A stretch of 25,591 nt of DNA. Source: a virus. Under the pieces are notes generated by a model that ran no database searches, was not told where the DNA came from, and saw nothing but the letters and a program-made list of their open reading frames with translations. Shown piece after piece: positions 25,588 through 25,591 of the stretch. Every line of letters starts with the position of its first letter. Positions within the stretch are counted from its first letter, which is position 1. The stretch is taken from the IMG/VR virus record IMGVR_UViG_3300025325_000130, positions 1 to 25,591 of that record, one strand, 5' to 3'. The position numbers and the translations under genes are program-made.

Positions 25588-25591
25588 GCCA

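Overview
The window is a piece of a tailed double-stranded DNA bacteriophage or prophage. All supportable genes are on the minus strand, so transcription runs from high to low coordinates. They are packed with ATGA, TAATG or TAGTG stop/start overlaps and mostly have good Shine-Dalgarno sequences (GGAGG, AGGAG, AAGGA), so the host is a bacterium that uses SD-led initiation. No integrase, repressor, tRNA or host gene is visible. Lysogeny and host therefore cannot be decided; the GC-rich composition and gene style would fit a Chloroflexota-like metagenomic phage, but that is only an impression.

Layout in transcription order. (1) 25587-21435: an early or accessory operon of small proteins. It holds a membrane-anchored protein, two zinc-knuckle proteins, a winged-helix replication-initiation-like protein, a four-cysteine zinc ribbon, an SH3b lipoprotein and several unknowns. 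(2) 21434-20297: about 1.1 kb without genes, dense in GC-rich stem-loops. It ends in two tandem terminator-like hairpins directly in front of the late operon. (3) 20296-4175: the packaging and virion module. It runs coiled-coil membrane protein, TerS, TerL, a beta-rich structural protein, portal, SH3-like protein, two unknowns, fused prohead protease-major capsid protein, two tandem paralogous probable decoration proteins, small membrane and structural proteins, a tandem lectin-fold-like protein, a two-TM holin-like protein, a connector-like protein, and a 950-residue tail or receptor-binding protein with a seven-bladed propeller. No tape-measure, tail-tube or sheath gene is seen, which fits a short-tailed virion or tail genes lying elsewhere. 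(4) 4174-2754: a second gene-free stretch of about 1.4 kb. It starts with a terminator for the late operon and contains many stem-loops and a 90-bp tandem repeat. (5) 2753-1: an accessory operon with a SLOG/DprA-like nucleotide-binding protein and many small unknown proteins, including mini-ORFs of 15, 26 and 30 codons that are translationally coupled to their neighbours.

The most interesting signal is not in the genes. The two gene-free regions, about 17 kb apart, appear to carry diverged copies of one structured element. The same motifs occur in the same order, hairpins keep their loops (TGTTCGT, GTGTTTGT, TACT) while the stems change, and a nearly identical 40-nt block (37/40) ends each copy. 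Within the left region, two hairpins with an identical 13-nt loop have different but fully complementary stems, beside a 104-nt three-tier stem-loop. This is the pattern expected of a structured RNA (or a DNA-structure-dependent control element) of a kind I do not recognise. A U.G wobble in one pair favours transcription from the plus strand, opposite to every gene. All structure claims come from reading by eye and need a covariance test.
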